NCBI GenBank assembly: GCA_039030555.1
Contig: JBCCDY010000004.1
Coordinates: forward strand, 124,001 to 188,000
Direction: 5' to 3'
DNA from: JBCCDY01 sp039030555
GTDB lineage: Bacteria; Bacteroidota; Bacteroidia; Cytophagales; Cyclobacteriaceae
Length of the DNA: 64,000 nucleotides
This document shows positions 36,567 to 45,737 of this stretch, in pieces. The position numbers and the translations under genes were made by a program. Each line of letters starts with the position of its first letter. Positions within the stretch are counted from its first letter, which is position 1. The notes under the pieces were generated by a model. The model had not been told where the DNA came from, did not search any database, and saw nothing but the letters and a program-made list of their open reading frames with translations.

Positions 36567-37313
36567 TTAAGATGGTTGATGTTTCTCAAGCATTTCCAGC
36601 ATCTGGAGCCTAACTTCCTCCTTTACCTCTTTTAAGTCTTCTAATTTCTTACCTGAAATGTCATACTCCTTACCGTAAACAACTTTTACGGTGCCAGGTC
36701 TGATACTGAATTTATTGGGAGGCATAAGTTTACCAGCATTGATAATAATCATGGGTTGAATAGGCCGCTGGGTTTCCAGGGCAATTCTGAAAGCCCCATC
36801 GTAAAACGGTGTCAAGAGCTCCTCGGTCCGGTTTTGTGTACCTTCAGGAAATATAAAGATTGATATTCCATCATCTAGTGTATTCCGAAGCCTTTGAACA
36901 CTTTCTCTCCTGCTTTCTTCATTTTTTCTGTCTACAAGAACAGCTGCATTGTTGAATACGGCACCTAGAACTGGGACTTTTAGAAGTTCTTTTTTACCCA
37001 ATGGGATGTAATATTTAGGGCTTCCGATGACGATAGCAAGAGCGTCAAGAAAAGAAGTATGATTGGATACAAATATCTGAGAATGGCCTTTAGATACATT
37101 TTCCTGACCTATCATTTTGAACAAAACACCTGTCGTCCAGCTGAACCCAGTGCACCAGACCTTGAAGAAAAAGAAACTAACTGCACCATACTTTCTTCCA
37201 AAAAAGTATGGAACTATTCCAGGCAAGCCGAACAACGTCATCCATGAGGTAAACATTATCCCGCACCATAAGGCATATATTTTCCAAAAGAACTTTTTGA
37301 TGACTTTACTCAC
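36567..37313 (-). CDS. 1-acyl-sn-glycerol-3-phosphate acyltransferase (PlsC family)
   Basis: 248 residues. N-terminal membrane segments (IYALWCGIMFTSWMTLFGLP), the catalytic NHxxxxD motif as SNHTSFLDALAIVIG near residue 80, and the second acyltransferase block FIFPEGTQNRTEELLTPF. Makes phosphatidic acid from lysophosphatidic acid at the inner membrane. Some relatives acylate ornithine or other lipids, so the acceptor is not certain. Divergent from the 72-residue gene at 37452. Confidence 0.88.
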   Translation of the reverse strand: MSKVIKKFFWKIYALWCGIMFTSWMTLFGLPGIVPYFFGRKYGAVSFFFFKVWCTGFSWTTGVLFKMIGQENVSKGHSQIFVSNHTSFLDALAIVIGSPKYYIPLGKKELLKVPVLGAVFNNAAVLVDRKNEESRRESVQRLRNTLDDGISIFIFPEGTQNRTEELLTPFYDGAFRIALETQRPIQPMIIINAGKLMPPNKFSIRPGTVKVVYGKEYDISGKKLEDLKEVKEEVRLQMLEMLEKHQPS

Positions 37314-37399
37314 AACCGTTTTAGTAATCTAAACCCTCAATTAATAGAGGCAATCTAAATGTACTCCCAATGTCATTAATTTAATTATTTTAATTTTTT

Positions 37400-37433
37400 T
37401 TTGAACTATTCATTGTTTTATGAGTTATATTTG
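37400..37433 (+). promoter_or_regulatory. Promoter of the small gene at 37452
   Basis: Plus-strand TTTG (37400-37403), 22-base spacer, TATATTTG (37426-37433). The -7 matches the Bacteroidota consensus exactly; the spacer is at the long end. The predicted start of transcription, near 37440, would give a leader of only about 12 bases to the first ATG or about 36 to the second. Confidence 0.6.
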
Positions 37434-37451
37434 CAACTCAACATTAATTAA

Positions 37452-37670
37452 ATGTTGCGTAATCGATATATAATTATGAATAATAATAAACATCTTAATT
37501 TACTTAGAAAGCTGTGTGATACGTTAGAGTCAACTTATCGTCAGTCTCTTCGAAATATGCAAAAGGTGGATTCCTTACGATCGTCTAAGGATGAAACACA
37601 AAAACCTTTTATAGACTCCTCTTTAAATACAGGTAACTTATTATTCGATTTAAGGAAGCGTAATAATTAA
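37452..37670 (+). CDS. Small protein of unknown function
   Basis: 72 residues (or 64 if the second ATG at 37476 is used: MNNNKHLNLLRKLCDTLEST). It is soluble, helix-prone and basic, with one Cys and no motif I recognise. Support for it being a real gene: a good phylum-type promoter just upstream, an isolated position between divergent genes, and no larger gene overlapping it. It could alternatively be the leader of the nuo transcript that follows 61 bases later. Confidence 0.5.
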   Translation: MLRNRYIIMNNNKHLNLLRKLCDTLESTYRQSLRNMQKVDSLRSSKDETQKPFIDSSLNTGNLLFDLRKRNN

Positions 37671-37704
37671 ATTATCTTCCATTAAATCAAAGGCTTTTTT
37701 AGAT

Positions 37705-37727
37705 TCGGGATTATTTTCATAATCCGA
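37705..37727 (+). other. Hairpin immediately upstream of nuoH
   Basis: GGATTAT / ATAATCC (37708-37714, 37719-37725) with a TTTC loop, extendable by two pairs past a bulged G. It ends four bases before the TTG start of nuoH and is not followed by a T run, so it is not a terminator. It would sit over the ribosome-binding zone. Confidence 0.4.
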
Positions 37728-37731
37728 CTAA

Positions 37732-38838
37732 TTGATAACTTTATTAGTATTTCTTCCACTTCTTGTTTTCTACACTGTATTCGTGGTGTATGCAGAACGA
37801 AAAGTTGCTGGCTTTATACAAGATAGGCTAGGGCCTATGGAAGTAGGGCATTATGGCTTGGCCCAAACCATAGCTGACCTAGTCAAACTTATTCAAAAAG
37901 AAGATATAACTCCTAAATCAGCAGATCATTGGCCGTTTAAGATTGCCCCCTTAGTCATTTTCATTTCTATTTTTTTAGGATTTTCTATTCTACCTATCAA
38001 TATAAATTGGGTTGGGGCTGGAGCGCAAAGCGGAATATTCTTTTTAATAACCATCATTTCTCTTGATGTTCTTGGGGTTTTGATGGCTGGATGGAGTTCC
38101 AATAGTAAATTTTCTCTCTTCGGAGCAATTCGCTCGGTTGCTCAAATCATTTCTTACGAAGTGCCCATGGGACTAGTTGTACTTAGCGTAGCTATTTTAT
38201 GCCAGTCTCTTGACCTTCAGTCCATTTCAATTCAACAAGGGATTGCACTAAGTGCTAATGGCGGAAGTCTTTCGGATACCAATTACTTGTTTGGAATAAA
38301 AGCTTTAGGCATTAATGTATCAGAAATTGGAGGCTTTTTAACCTGGAATATTTTCAGGTCGCCAATTTTACTCATTGCCTATCTGATATTTTTTGTTTGC
38401 TCCTTAGCGGAGAGTAATAGAGTTCCTTTTGATTTACCTGAGGCAGAATCTGAACTTATTGGTGGTTTTCATACGGAATATTCAGGTTTTAGATGGTCAA
38501 TTATTATGCTCGCCGAATATGCTATGGTTTTATTGCTTAGCTTTTTAGGTGTTATTTTATTCTTGGGTAGCTGGCATACCCCTTTACCAAATATCGGTTC
38601 TGTAGAATTAGCGCGCTGGACCAGTGGGACGGCAGGAGATTGGTCTTCAATCCTTTGGGGTTCATTTTGGCTAATCGGTAAGACTTTTCTTATTGTTTTT
38701 GTGAATATTTGGGTTCGGTTTACATATCCTAGATTAAGAGTTGATCAGTTGATGAATTTGAGTTGGAAATACTTGACGCCTGCTGCCTTAATCATTGTTT
38801 TGATTACCAGTCTTTGGAGAATTTTAATGATAAACTAG
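37732..38838 (+). CDS. nuoH: NADH-quinone oxidoreductase subunit H
   Basis: 368 residues, TTG start. An in-frame TAA at 37729-37731 abuts the TTG, so no upstream start is possible. Multi-spanning membrane subunit next to the quinone site: YAERKVAGFIQDRLGPMEVG (TM1 and loop), LIQKEDITPKSADHW, SYEVPMGLVVLSVAI and RVPFDLPEAESELIGGFHTE are the quinone-chamber and E-channel marks. First gene of a tightly packed nuoHIJKLMN run; nuoA-G are not here. Confidence 0.96.
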   Translation: MITLLVFLPLLVFYTVFVVYAERKVAGFIQDRLGPMEVGHYGLAQTIADLVKLIQKEDITPKSADHWPFKIAPLVIFISIFLGFSILPININWVGAGAQSGIFFLITIISLDVLGVLMAGWSSNSKFSLFGAIRSVAQIISYEVPMGLVVLSVAILCQSLDLQSISIQQGIALSANGGSLSDTNYLFGIKALGINVSEIGGFLTWNIFRSPILLIAYLIFFVCSLAESNRVPFDLPEAESELIGGFHTEYSGFRWSIIMLAEYAMVLLLSFLGVILFLGSWHTPLPNIGSVELARWTSGTAGDWSSILWGSFWLIGKTFLIVFVNIWVRFTYPRLRVDQLMNLSWKYLTPAALIIVLITSLWRILMIN

Positions 38839-39705
38839 ATGGGGGATAAGAAAAAGAAGTACTGGGGCAACATTAAAGATTCCATCGATACTTTATCGGA
38901 AGGTCTAAAATTGACTTTAAAGCACATTAAAGATTCTACAAACAGTAGAGAAGACCATTCTATTGCAGATAAAAACTATTTTGATGATGCTGATGGCATT
39001 TTTACAGTTCAATATCCTAAAGAATCAATGACCGTTCCAGACAATGGAAGATACAGGCTTCATAATGAGATAGATGATTGTATTGTATGCGATAAGTGTG
39101 CAAAAGTATGTCCGGTTAACTGTATTGAGATTGAACCCATTAAAGCGGTGGATGATATAGGTTCCACCTCAGACGGAACGAAAAAGCGGATTCATGCTGC
39201 AAAATTCGACATCGACATGGGTAAGTGTTGTTTTTGTGGTCTTTGTACTACAGTCTGCCCTACGGAGTGCCTTACTATGACGAAATCTTACGATTTCAGT
39301 GTTTTTGATATCAAAGAACATAATTATTCATTTGCTGAAATGAGCGATGAGGAAATAAAAGATGCAAAGTGGAAAGTGGTCGCACAAGAGAAAGAAAAAT
39401 TAGAAAAAAAGGCAGCTATGCCTCCTATTGAAAAGGCTACTGATAAACCAAAAACGAGTGTGGCTAAACCGGGTAGTTTTAAACCCAGGGTTCAGGTAAA
39501 GCCTAAGGCTAAGCCGAAAGAGGAAAGTAAAGAAAGCGATTCTTCAGATACTTCAGAGCAAAAACCTAAACCGAAATTTAGGCCCCGGATACCCCAGAAA
39601 AACGAGGATGGTAAGGGTGAGCAGGATGAATCGAAACCTGTGGATGATTCTCTGAAGCCTAAGTTCAGACCTAAAATGATGCCCAGAAAACCAAAAAAGA
39701 GATGA
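38839..39705 (+). CDS. nuoI: NADH-quinone oxidoreductase subunit I with a long basic Pro/Lys tail
   Basis: 288 residues. The ferredoxin core holds two 4Fe-4S motifs: CIVCDKCAKVCPVNCIEIEP and CCFCGLCTTVCPTECLTM (about residues 80-150), which pass electrons toward quinone. After residue ~195 comes an unusual tail of about 95 residues, rich in Lys, Pro, Glu and Ser with two near-repeats (KPKFRPRIPQK and KPKFRPKMMPRKPKKR). Typical NuoI is 160-180 residues. Starts directly at the nuoH stop and overlaps nuoJ by four bases. Confidence 0.95.
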   Translation: MGDKKKKYWGNIKDSIDTLSEGLKLTLKHIKDSTNSREDHSIADKNYFDDADGIFTVQYPKESMTVPDNGRYRLHNEIDDCIVCDKCAKVCPVNCIEIEPIKAVDDIGSTSDGTKKRIHAAKFDIDMGKCCFCGLCTTVCPTECLTMTKSYDFSVFDIKEHNYSFAEMSDEEIKDAKWKVVAQEKEKLEKKAAMPPIEKATDKPKTSVAKPGSFKPRVQVKPKAKPKEESKESDSSDTSEQKPKPKFRPRIPQKNEDGKGEQDESKPVDDSLKPKFRPKMMPRKPKKR

Positions 39706-40250
39706 GTAGTATGGGTTTAGAGTCCTTGATTGGTTACTCCGTTATGTTCATTTGCGGTATTTCAGCTTTGTTGATGTTAATTACCAAGAATGTGATTTAC
39801 TCAGCCTATGCTTTGGTAGTTACCTTACTTTCTATCGCTATTTTATTCGTGTTTTTGGGTGTTGAATTCATTGCCGTTGTTCAAACGTTAATTTATGCTG
39901 GTGGAATTTTAGTCCTGATCATATTTGGGGTCATGCTTACAGGAAAATCGAAAGTAGCAGGTGTTTTCTCAGAAGTTTCGAATCTGGGTTATGGGCTACT
40001 CTTTTCAATCTCCATATTTGGTATACTAGTATATATTATTAAGCAATCGAATATGGAAACCACGGGCTGGATTATGGCTGCAAGCTCCAAACCCCGAACT
40101 ACGCTTTCCATTGAAAGTATTGGTGAGCAACTCATGACCACTTATGTTTTACCATTTGAACTGGCTGGTTTCTTACTCCTCGTAGCCATGGCTGGAGCAT
40201 TGGTTCTTGGTGGAATGGCTATTAAAAAAAATATTAAGGATGCAGCTTGA
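39702..40250 (+). CDS. nuoJ: NADH-quinone oxidoreductase subunit J
   Basis: 182 residues, five membrane helices. Conserved TM3 region with the pi-bulge, FLGVEFIAVVQTLIYAGGIL, and LPFELAGFLLLVAMAGALVL near the end. ATGA overlap with nuoI and 11-base overlap with nuoK indicate coupled translation. Confidence 0.95.
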   Translation: MSSMGLESLIGYSVMFICGISALLMLITKNVIYSAYALVVTLLSIAILFVFLGVEFIAVVQTLIYAGGILVLIIFGVMLTGKSKVAGVFSEVSNLGYGLLFSISIFGILVYIIKQSNMETTGWIMAASSKPRTTLSIESIGEQLMTTYVLPFELAGFLLLVAMAGALVLGGMAIKKNIKDAA

Positions 40251-40542
40251 GCATTTTCTAATTCTTTCTGCCTTGTTGTTTGCGATTGGTTTTGCCCTGG
40301 TTGTCACTAGAAAAAACTCTATCGTTGTTTTGATGGGTATTGAACTGATATTCAATGCTGCCAATTTGAACCTCATTGCTTTTAATCGCTACGATCCTCA
40401 TTTATTTCAAGGTCTGGCCTTTTCATTATTTGTGATTGTGATTGCAGCTTGTGAAGTGGCCATAGCCTTGGCAATCATTTTAAACATCTATAAGCGTTTC
40501 CAAACCATAAACCTTGACAGAATTAACCAGATGAATGGATAA
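40240..40542 (+). CDS. nuoK: NADH-quinone oxidoreductase subunit K
   Basis: 100 residues from the ATG at 40240 (MQLEHFLILSALLFAIGFAL), the standard length. An in-frame ATG at 40207 inside nuoJ would add 11 residues and is not needed. The two membrane Glu used in proton transfer are present (MGIELIFNAANLNLIAFNR; IAACEVAIALAIIL). Overlaps nuoJ by 11 and nuoL by 8 bases. Confidence 0.96.
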   Translation: MQLEHFLILSALLFAIGFALVVTRKNSIVVLMGIELIFNAANLNLIAFNRYDPHLFQGLAFSLFVIVIAACEVAIALAIILNIYKRFQTINLDRINQMNG

Positions 40543-42508
40543 GAACCTCCTCATATTGCTTCCTTCATTGATGGTTTTAGCATCATCTTTAAGCTTTATC
40601 TTTCTTAGAAAGCATAAAAAATATGTAATCGTCTCGACCATTGTAGTTGGAACAGGATTCTTCATTTCCCTTTTTAGCTCAGTCAATTTAGGTTCTGAAG
40701 CCTCTATTCTCTATCAACTTGACTGGATAAAACTGGGTGAGGGTCTGCATCTGGATTTTGGCATTCTGGTTGACCGCTTGTCTATCTTCATGTGCTCACT
40801 GGTACTCTTCATATCCTTCCTCGTTCATATGTTTTCTACGGAATACATGAAAGATGATCCCGGGAAAAACAGGTTCTTTGCCTTGCTTGGCTTTTTCACC
40901 TTTTCCATGCTGGGGTTACTTTTATCAAGTAATTATCTTTTTCTATTTGTGTTCTGGGAGCTCGTTGGCTTTTCCTCCTACCTGCTGATTGGATTTTGGT
41001 GGAAAAAACCATCGCCCATACGTGCTTCGAAAAAAGCTTTCCTAATCAACCGCATCGGTGATATCGGGTTGCTGATTGCCTTAATGCTGATTTGGTCGAA
41101 CTACGGATCATTCTCCATAACAGAATTAGTAGATTTGCGTAGTTCAAATGGGTTTACAGTCATCACTTCCATTGGGATATGCCTGTTAATTGCAGCCATA
41201 GGGAAGTCGGCACAATTCCCGCTCTTCAACTGGCTTCCCGATGCCATGGAGGGGCCGACACCGGTTTCGGCATTAATCCATGCTGCAACTATGGTAGCGG
41301 CTGGTGTTTATCTTTTGGTACGCTCGGAATTCCTTTTTTCAAGTGATGCGTTAACGGCTATTTCCGTCATTGGGTGTACTACTGCACTTCTCGGTGGAAT
41401 TTCTGCCCTTTCTCAATATGATATCAAGAAGATTCTAGCTTATTCTACGATTTCACAGCTAGGTTATATGGTCATGGGCGTAGGTTTGGGAGCTTCCTGT
41501 GCCTCTTCTTTCCATCTAATCACTCATGCGTTTTTCAAAGCAGGTTTATTTCTTGGTGCAGGGGCTGTTATTCATTTGCTTCATGAAGCACAAAAATCAT
41601 CAGACAAACATTTCGACCCCCAGGACATCAGAAATATGGGAGGAATGAAATCTCTCGACAAGACTCTTTTCATATCCTTTATGATCTGTTCTGCAGGTCT
41701 TGCCGGTTTGCCTTTATTTTCAGGATTTCTATCAAAAGACGCTATTCTTTCTGCATCTCTCCTATCTGCTGAACGTTTTGGGGGAATTTATTCAGCCATC
41801 TCTGTTATTGGTTTTCTCACAGCCTTGCTTACCCCTATTTACATAGGTAGGCTTTTATGGTATGTTTTCTTTAAAGAGTATTCCGAAAAATTACTTGAAA
41901 TAAAGGACAAGATTATTTCGAATACGCCGGCCATCCAGCTTCCATTAGTAGTTTTAGCGTTTTGCTCCTTAGGCATTGTGTTTTCCCTGAATCCTATCGA
42001 TTATCACTCGAGTTTTTTTATAAGCTGGTTGGGGTTCAATATGAACTCTTCTGAGGAATGGCACAATTTAACATCTGTTCTTTCAGTCGTTTTAGTTCTG
42101 CTCGGAATTTTTACCTCATACTTGATCTACCAGAAAAATCTTGACGCGATCAAAAAAAGATTAAAAGCTTCAAGTTTTTATCAAATTTCAGTAAATGCTT
42201 TTTTTCTGGATTCATTAACTCACAAAATAACAGTTCCAGGTCTTCTAAGGCTTTCTTCAGGAGTGAAGTATCTTGATAAGAGAGTCATTGACCGCGCTGT
42301 GGATTATCTGGCAGTATCTCAAGTTATTCTGGCCCACGTCATTGCATTGGTCGATTACTGGATTGTAGATGGTTCAATAAGGCTTTTGAGTTACCTATCC
42401 GGGCGCATCGGGAAAAGGTTTGGTAATATGCAAAGCGGTAATATTCAGAAGCATATTATCTGGGTATTGTTTTTTACTTTACTGGTTATGCTACTTTTGT
42501 TGTCCTAA
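40535..42508 (+). CDS. nuoL: NADH-quinone oxidoreductase subunit L
   Basis: 657 residues, antiporter-like proton-pumping subunit with the long C-terminal lateral helix. Core motifs: FVFWELVGFSSYLLIGFWWK (TM5 Glu), GKSAQFPLFNWLPDAMEGPT (TM7 Lys), SALIHAATMVAAGVYLLVRS and LITHAFFKAGLFLGAGAVIH. Overlaps nuoK by eight bases. Confidence 0.97.
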   Translation: MDKNLLILLPSLMVLASSLSFIFLRKHKKYVIVSTIVVGTGFFISLFSSVNLGSEASILYQLDWIKLGEGLHLDFGILVDRLSIFMCSLVLFISFLVHMFSTEYMKDDPGKNRFFALLGFFTFSMLGLLLSSNYLFLFVFWELVGFSSYLLIGFWWKKPSPIRASKKAFLINRIGDIGLLIALMLIWSNYGSFSITELVDLRSSNGFTVITSIGICLLIAAIGKSAQFPLFNWLPDAMEGPTPVSALIHAATMVAAGVYLLVRSEFLFSSDALTAISVIGCTTALLGGISALSQYDIKKILAYSTISQLGYMVMGVGLGASCASSFHLITHAFFKAGLFLGAGAVIHLLHEAQKSSDKHFDPQDIRNMGGMKSLDKTLFISFMICSAGLAGLPLFSGFLSKDAILSASLLSAERFGGIYSAISVIGFLTALLTPIYIGRLLWYVFFKEYSEKLLEIKDKIISNTPAIQLPLVVLAFCSLGIVFSLNPIDYHSSFFISWLGFNMNSSEEWHNLTSVLSVVLVLLGIFTSYLIYQKNLDAIKKRLKASSFYQISVNAFFLDSLTHKITVPGLLRLSSGVKYLDKRVIDRAVDYLAVSQVILAHVIALVDYWIVDGSIRLLSYLSGRIGKRFGNMQSGNIQKHIIWVLFFTLLVMLLLLS

Positions 42509-42516
42509 TACTAGCA

Positions 42517-44247
42517 ATGGCATCTCATTATCTTTCTATACTCCTATTTACTCCCTTATTTTTCCTTCTACTGGTATTGGCGTTGCCAAAATCGAAGGTT
42601 TCGGCTTCTAAATATCTGAGCTTAGGTTCCGCTTCATTACAAGTTGTGGTAATGTCGCTTATACTTTTGGGATATAAAAGCGATGTGCAGTCCGCCGGAT
42701 TTCATTTGATCTCCGAGTTTCAGTTTGTAGAAAGAGTAAGTTGGTTCTCCTTCGATTTGGGAAGTTTAGGAATATTCAAGGTGGAATACTTTCTGGGTGT
42801 CGATGGCCTTAACATCACAATGCTACTGCTTTCAGCCATTGTTTTTCTCATTGCCAGTATTTCTTCATTTAGTATTCAATCGAGATTAAAAGGTTATCAT
42901 TCTTTATTTCTTCTGTTGAGCACTTCCGTCACGGGTAGCTTTATAGCTTTAGATTTCTTCCTATTCTTTCTGTTTTTTGAATTTATGTTGCTCCCCATGT
43001 ATTTCCTGATCGGAATTTGGGGAGGTATTCGGAGGGAGTATGCCAGTATCAAATTTTTTATCTATACCCTAGCCGGTTCGATACTGATTTTAATTGTGAT
43101 GATCGGCCTCTATTCCTCCGCTATTGATCCTGTTGCTACAGGTGTTGAAAGTGGAATTTTATCGGACTCCAAGTATTCCGAAGAGCATATTGGAATTGTT
43201 CAATCGAAATTGTTTGCTAATGAAATAGATGCTGAACATTACGTACATACGTTTAATATGGTTTACCTGGTTGATCCGGGAAACTACACACCCAACTCTT
43301 TGTTGAGTACCATTAATAAGTCATTCATTTCAGGCATTCCGGTCAGACTTATAGCCTTCGTAATATTATTTATTGGCTTCGCGATCAAACTTCCGGCTGT
43401 ACCTTTTCATACCTGGCTCCCGGATGCACACGTAGAAGCGCCTACTCCCATTTCAGTGGTTTTAGCGGGTATTTTACTGAAGGTGGGTGGATACGGATTA
43501 ATCAGGATCGCATATGGGATTTTCCCCGATGGAGGACTCCACTTCTCCCATCTAATCGGATTTTTAGGTATGTTTTCCATTTTATGGGGCGCTATGAATG
43601 CGCTTGCTATGAAAGACTTAAAGAAAATGATTGCCTATTCTTCCGTTTCTCACATGGGATTCATTTTACTTGGGCTAGCTTCTCTTACTTCGGAAGGAAT
43701 CAATGGGACCATTTTCCAGATGTTTTCACATGGATTGATCTCTTCGGGTTTGTTTATTCTTGCAGGTGTTATTTATGATAGAACTCATGATCGAATGATT
43801 TCCAGCTACAGAGGCTTAGCCGAAAAAATGCCTCTTTACACAACCGTTACAGTTATCTTATTCTTTGCAGGACTTGGGCTTCCCGGCTTTTCTGGTTTCG
43901 TAGGCGAGCTATTGGTCTTTCTCGGTGCTTTTAAGGCCAGTGATTTAGTTCCTACATGGATCGTTATTGCCTCTACTTTTGGATTATTAATTACAGCAGC
44001 TTTTTTTCTGTGGACTATTCAACGCATGTATTTCGGGGAGTTTTGGATAAAGCCAGAGTTTGACCAAAATTCTATTTTCGATCTCACCAAAAGAGAGAAG
44101 ATCATGCTAATTCCGATTTGTCTTCTAGTTGTAGCTTTCGGGATCTTCCCGTCTTTACTTACTGATCTATCCTACAATTCCATAGCTCGTTTTTGTGAGA
44201 TCATATTGGGTACTGGAAAATTGAATTTAGAACTTTTAAAACCTTAA
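42517..44247 (+). CDS. nuoM: NADH-quinone oxidoreductase subunit M
   Basis: 576 residues, second antiporter-like subunit. Key groups: FFEFMLLPMYFLIGIWGG (TM5 Glu), the KLPAVPFHTWLPDAHVEAPT block (TM7 Lys) and SVSHMGFILLGLASLTSEGI. Between TM6 and TM7 there is a soluble insert of roughly 70 residues (about 205-275, polar, from DPVATGVESGILSDSKYSEE on) absent from E. coli NuoM; similar inserts occur in other Bacteroidota. Confidence 0.96.
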   Translation: MASHYLSILLFTPLFFLLLVLALPKSKVSASKYLSLGSASLQVVVMSLILLGYKSDVQSAGFHLISEFQFVERVSWFSFDLGSLGIFKVEYFLGVDGLNITMLLLSAIVFLIASISSFSIQSRLKGYHSLFLLLSTSVTGSFIALDFFLFFLFFEFMLLPMYFLIGIWGGIRREYASIKFFIYTLAGSILILIVMIGLYSSAIDPVATGVESGILSDSKYSEEHIGIVQSKLFANEIDAEHYVHTFNMVYLVDPGNYTPNSLLSTINKSFISGIPVRLIAFVILFIGFAIKLPAVPFHTWLPDAHVEAPTPISVVLAGILLKVGGYGLIRIAYGIFPDGGLHFSHLIGFLGMFSILWGAMNALAMKDLKKMIAYSSVSHMGFILLGLASLTSEGINGTIFQMFSHGLISSGLFILAGVIYDRTHDRMISSYRGLAEKMPLYTTVTVILFFAGLGLPGFSGFVGELLVFLGAFKASDLVPTWIVIASTFGLLITAAFFLWTIQRMYFGEFWIKPEFDQNSIFDLTKREKIMLIPICLLVVAFGIFPSLLTDLSYNSIARFCEIILGTGKLNLELLKP

Positions 44248-44248
44248 G

Positions 44249-45718
44249 GTGGAAGATGTTTTGATCAATAACCTTAGCCAGATCAAAGAAGATTTGATCT
44301 TTATTTTACCTGAGATCGTTCTTAGCCTCTCCATCATATTCATCATTCTCTTAGATCTTATTTTAAAACGCTGGTATGCCGGACTAAATAAAGCTTTGTT
44401 GCTTATCGCTTTACTTACAGCAGGCTTTGTCATTATTAATTCCGGCTTCACATCTTTAAAGAACCCTGTTTACATCTTCAGTCATTTTATAGTGATCAGC
44501 AGTTCTGTTTATAGGCTGAAATTACTTTTGATTCTACTGTCTGCCTTGGTAATTCCATTCATTCCCAATTTAGATAAGCAGAAGGCTTCTATTTTCATAT
44601 CACTCTTCATTGCGATCCTTTTAGGAACCTTCTTCATGATCTCTGCAGGCAGTTTACTAACTATTTATCTCGGGATTGAAGTGGTTTCTCTTTGTTCTTA
44701 TATGCTCATAGCTTTCAATACGGATACTAAATCGTTTGAAGCATCCATCAAATATTTACTGTTTGGGGCAGTCGCTTCAGGGGTGATGCTTTTTGGGTTT
44801 TCATGGATGTACGGAGTTACAGGATCGATCTACCTTACGCCCGAGTTTTTCACCAGTCTAGGTAATGGACCTTCCTTGTTCGTTATTACGTCCATTGTTT
44901 TTGTTTTGATCGGGTTTCTTTTCAAGATCGGAGCGTTCCCATTACATATCTGGATTCCAGATACTTATGAAGGCGCAGATAGCTCCGTAGCTGCATTCCT
45001 ATCCATCGTACCAAAAACAGCTGGTCTCCTTTTGATCTTTAATTTTCTTTCGGGTTTAAATAATACGGGTTTCATTTCTATAATCAGGGAGTTACTTTTC
45101 ATCTCGGCTATTATCACTATGCTTCTAGGCACTTTCGCAGCCATAAGACAAAGTATATTTCAGCGACTTTTAGCTTATTCTTCCATTGTACACTCCGGAT
45201 TTTTACTTGCTATTGTTTGCGCTCCATCCACCAACGCCATGAGCTCAGTTCTTTTTTATATGGTCGCTTATGCTTTCGCCAACTGCTGTGTATTTTTCAT
45301 CAATAGCAGAATGATTTCTCAATACGGGTATGGATTAATTGAGCAGTACTCACAGCCTTTTAGCAATAAGGCAATTTATGGAATTGCAGTTTTAATTGCG
45401 GTTGTATCGTTGGTTGGAATTCCTCCAACCCTAGGCTTTACAGCTAAATTACTTCTATTTTCAAGCCTTTGGGAATCGTATGTTAGCACTTCAAATTCGT
45501 TGGTCCTAGCTAGCTTTTCTGTCGGGCTACTGACAGCTATCGTTGGTTTATTTTATTATTTAAAAGTACCCTATCAAATCTTTATCAAAAGTGGGAACCA
45601 TTCTATGAAATTATCTATTTCGTATGCTGAAGCAGCAATACTGTTAATTTATACTATTCCGCTGATCGTGATTTTCTTTCAGCCTGAATGGTTATTGAAG
45701 CTAATTGCTGATATTTGA
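44249..45718 (+). CDS. nuoN: NADH-quinone oxidoreductase subunit N
   Basis: 489 residues from GTG at 44249, one base after the nuoM stop region. Antiporter-like subunit with YLGIEVVSLCSYMLIAFNTD (TM5 Glu), FKIGAFPLHIWIPDTYEGAD (TM7 Lys) and LAYSSIVHSGFLLAIVCAPS. It ends the nuo run; the PurF-like gene starts 19 bases later. Confidence 0.96.
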   Translation: MEDVLINNLSQIKEDLIFILPEIVLSLSIIFIILLDLILKRWYAGLNKALLLIALLTAGFVIINSGFTSLKNPVYIFSHFIVISSSVYRLKLLLILLSALVIPFIPNLDKQKASIFISLFIAILLGTFFMISAGSLLTIYLGIEVVSLCSYMLIAFNTDTKSFEASIKYLLFGAVASGVMLFGFSWMYGVTGSIYLTPEFFTSLGNGPSLFVITSIVFVLIGFLFKIGAFPLHIWIPDTYEGADSSVAAFLSIVPKTAGLLLIFNFLSGLNNTGFISIIRELLFISAIITMLLGTFAAIRQSIFQRLLAYSSIVHSGFLLAIVCAPSTNAMSSVLFYMVAYAFANCCVFFINSRMISQYGYGLIEQYSQPFSNKAIYGIAVLIAVVSLVGIPPTLGFTAKLLLFSSLWESYVSTSNSLVLASFSVGLLTAIVGLFYYLKVPYQIFIKSGNHSMKLSISYAEAAILLIYTIPLIVIFFQPEWLLKLIADI

Positions 45719-45737
45719 AAAATAAATATTCAAGCCC

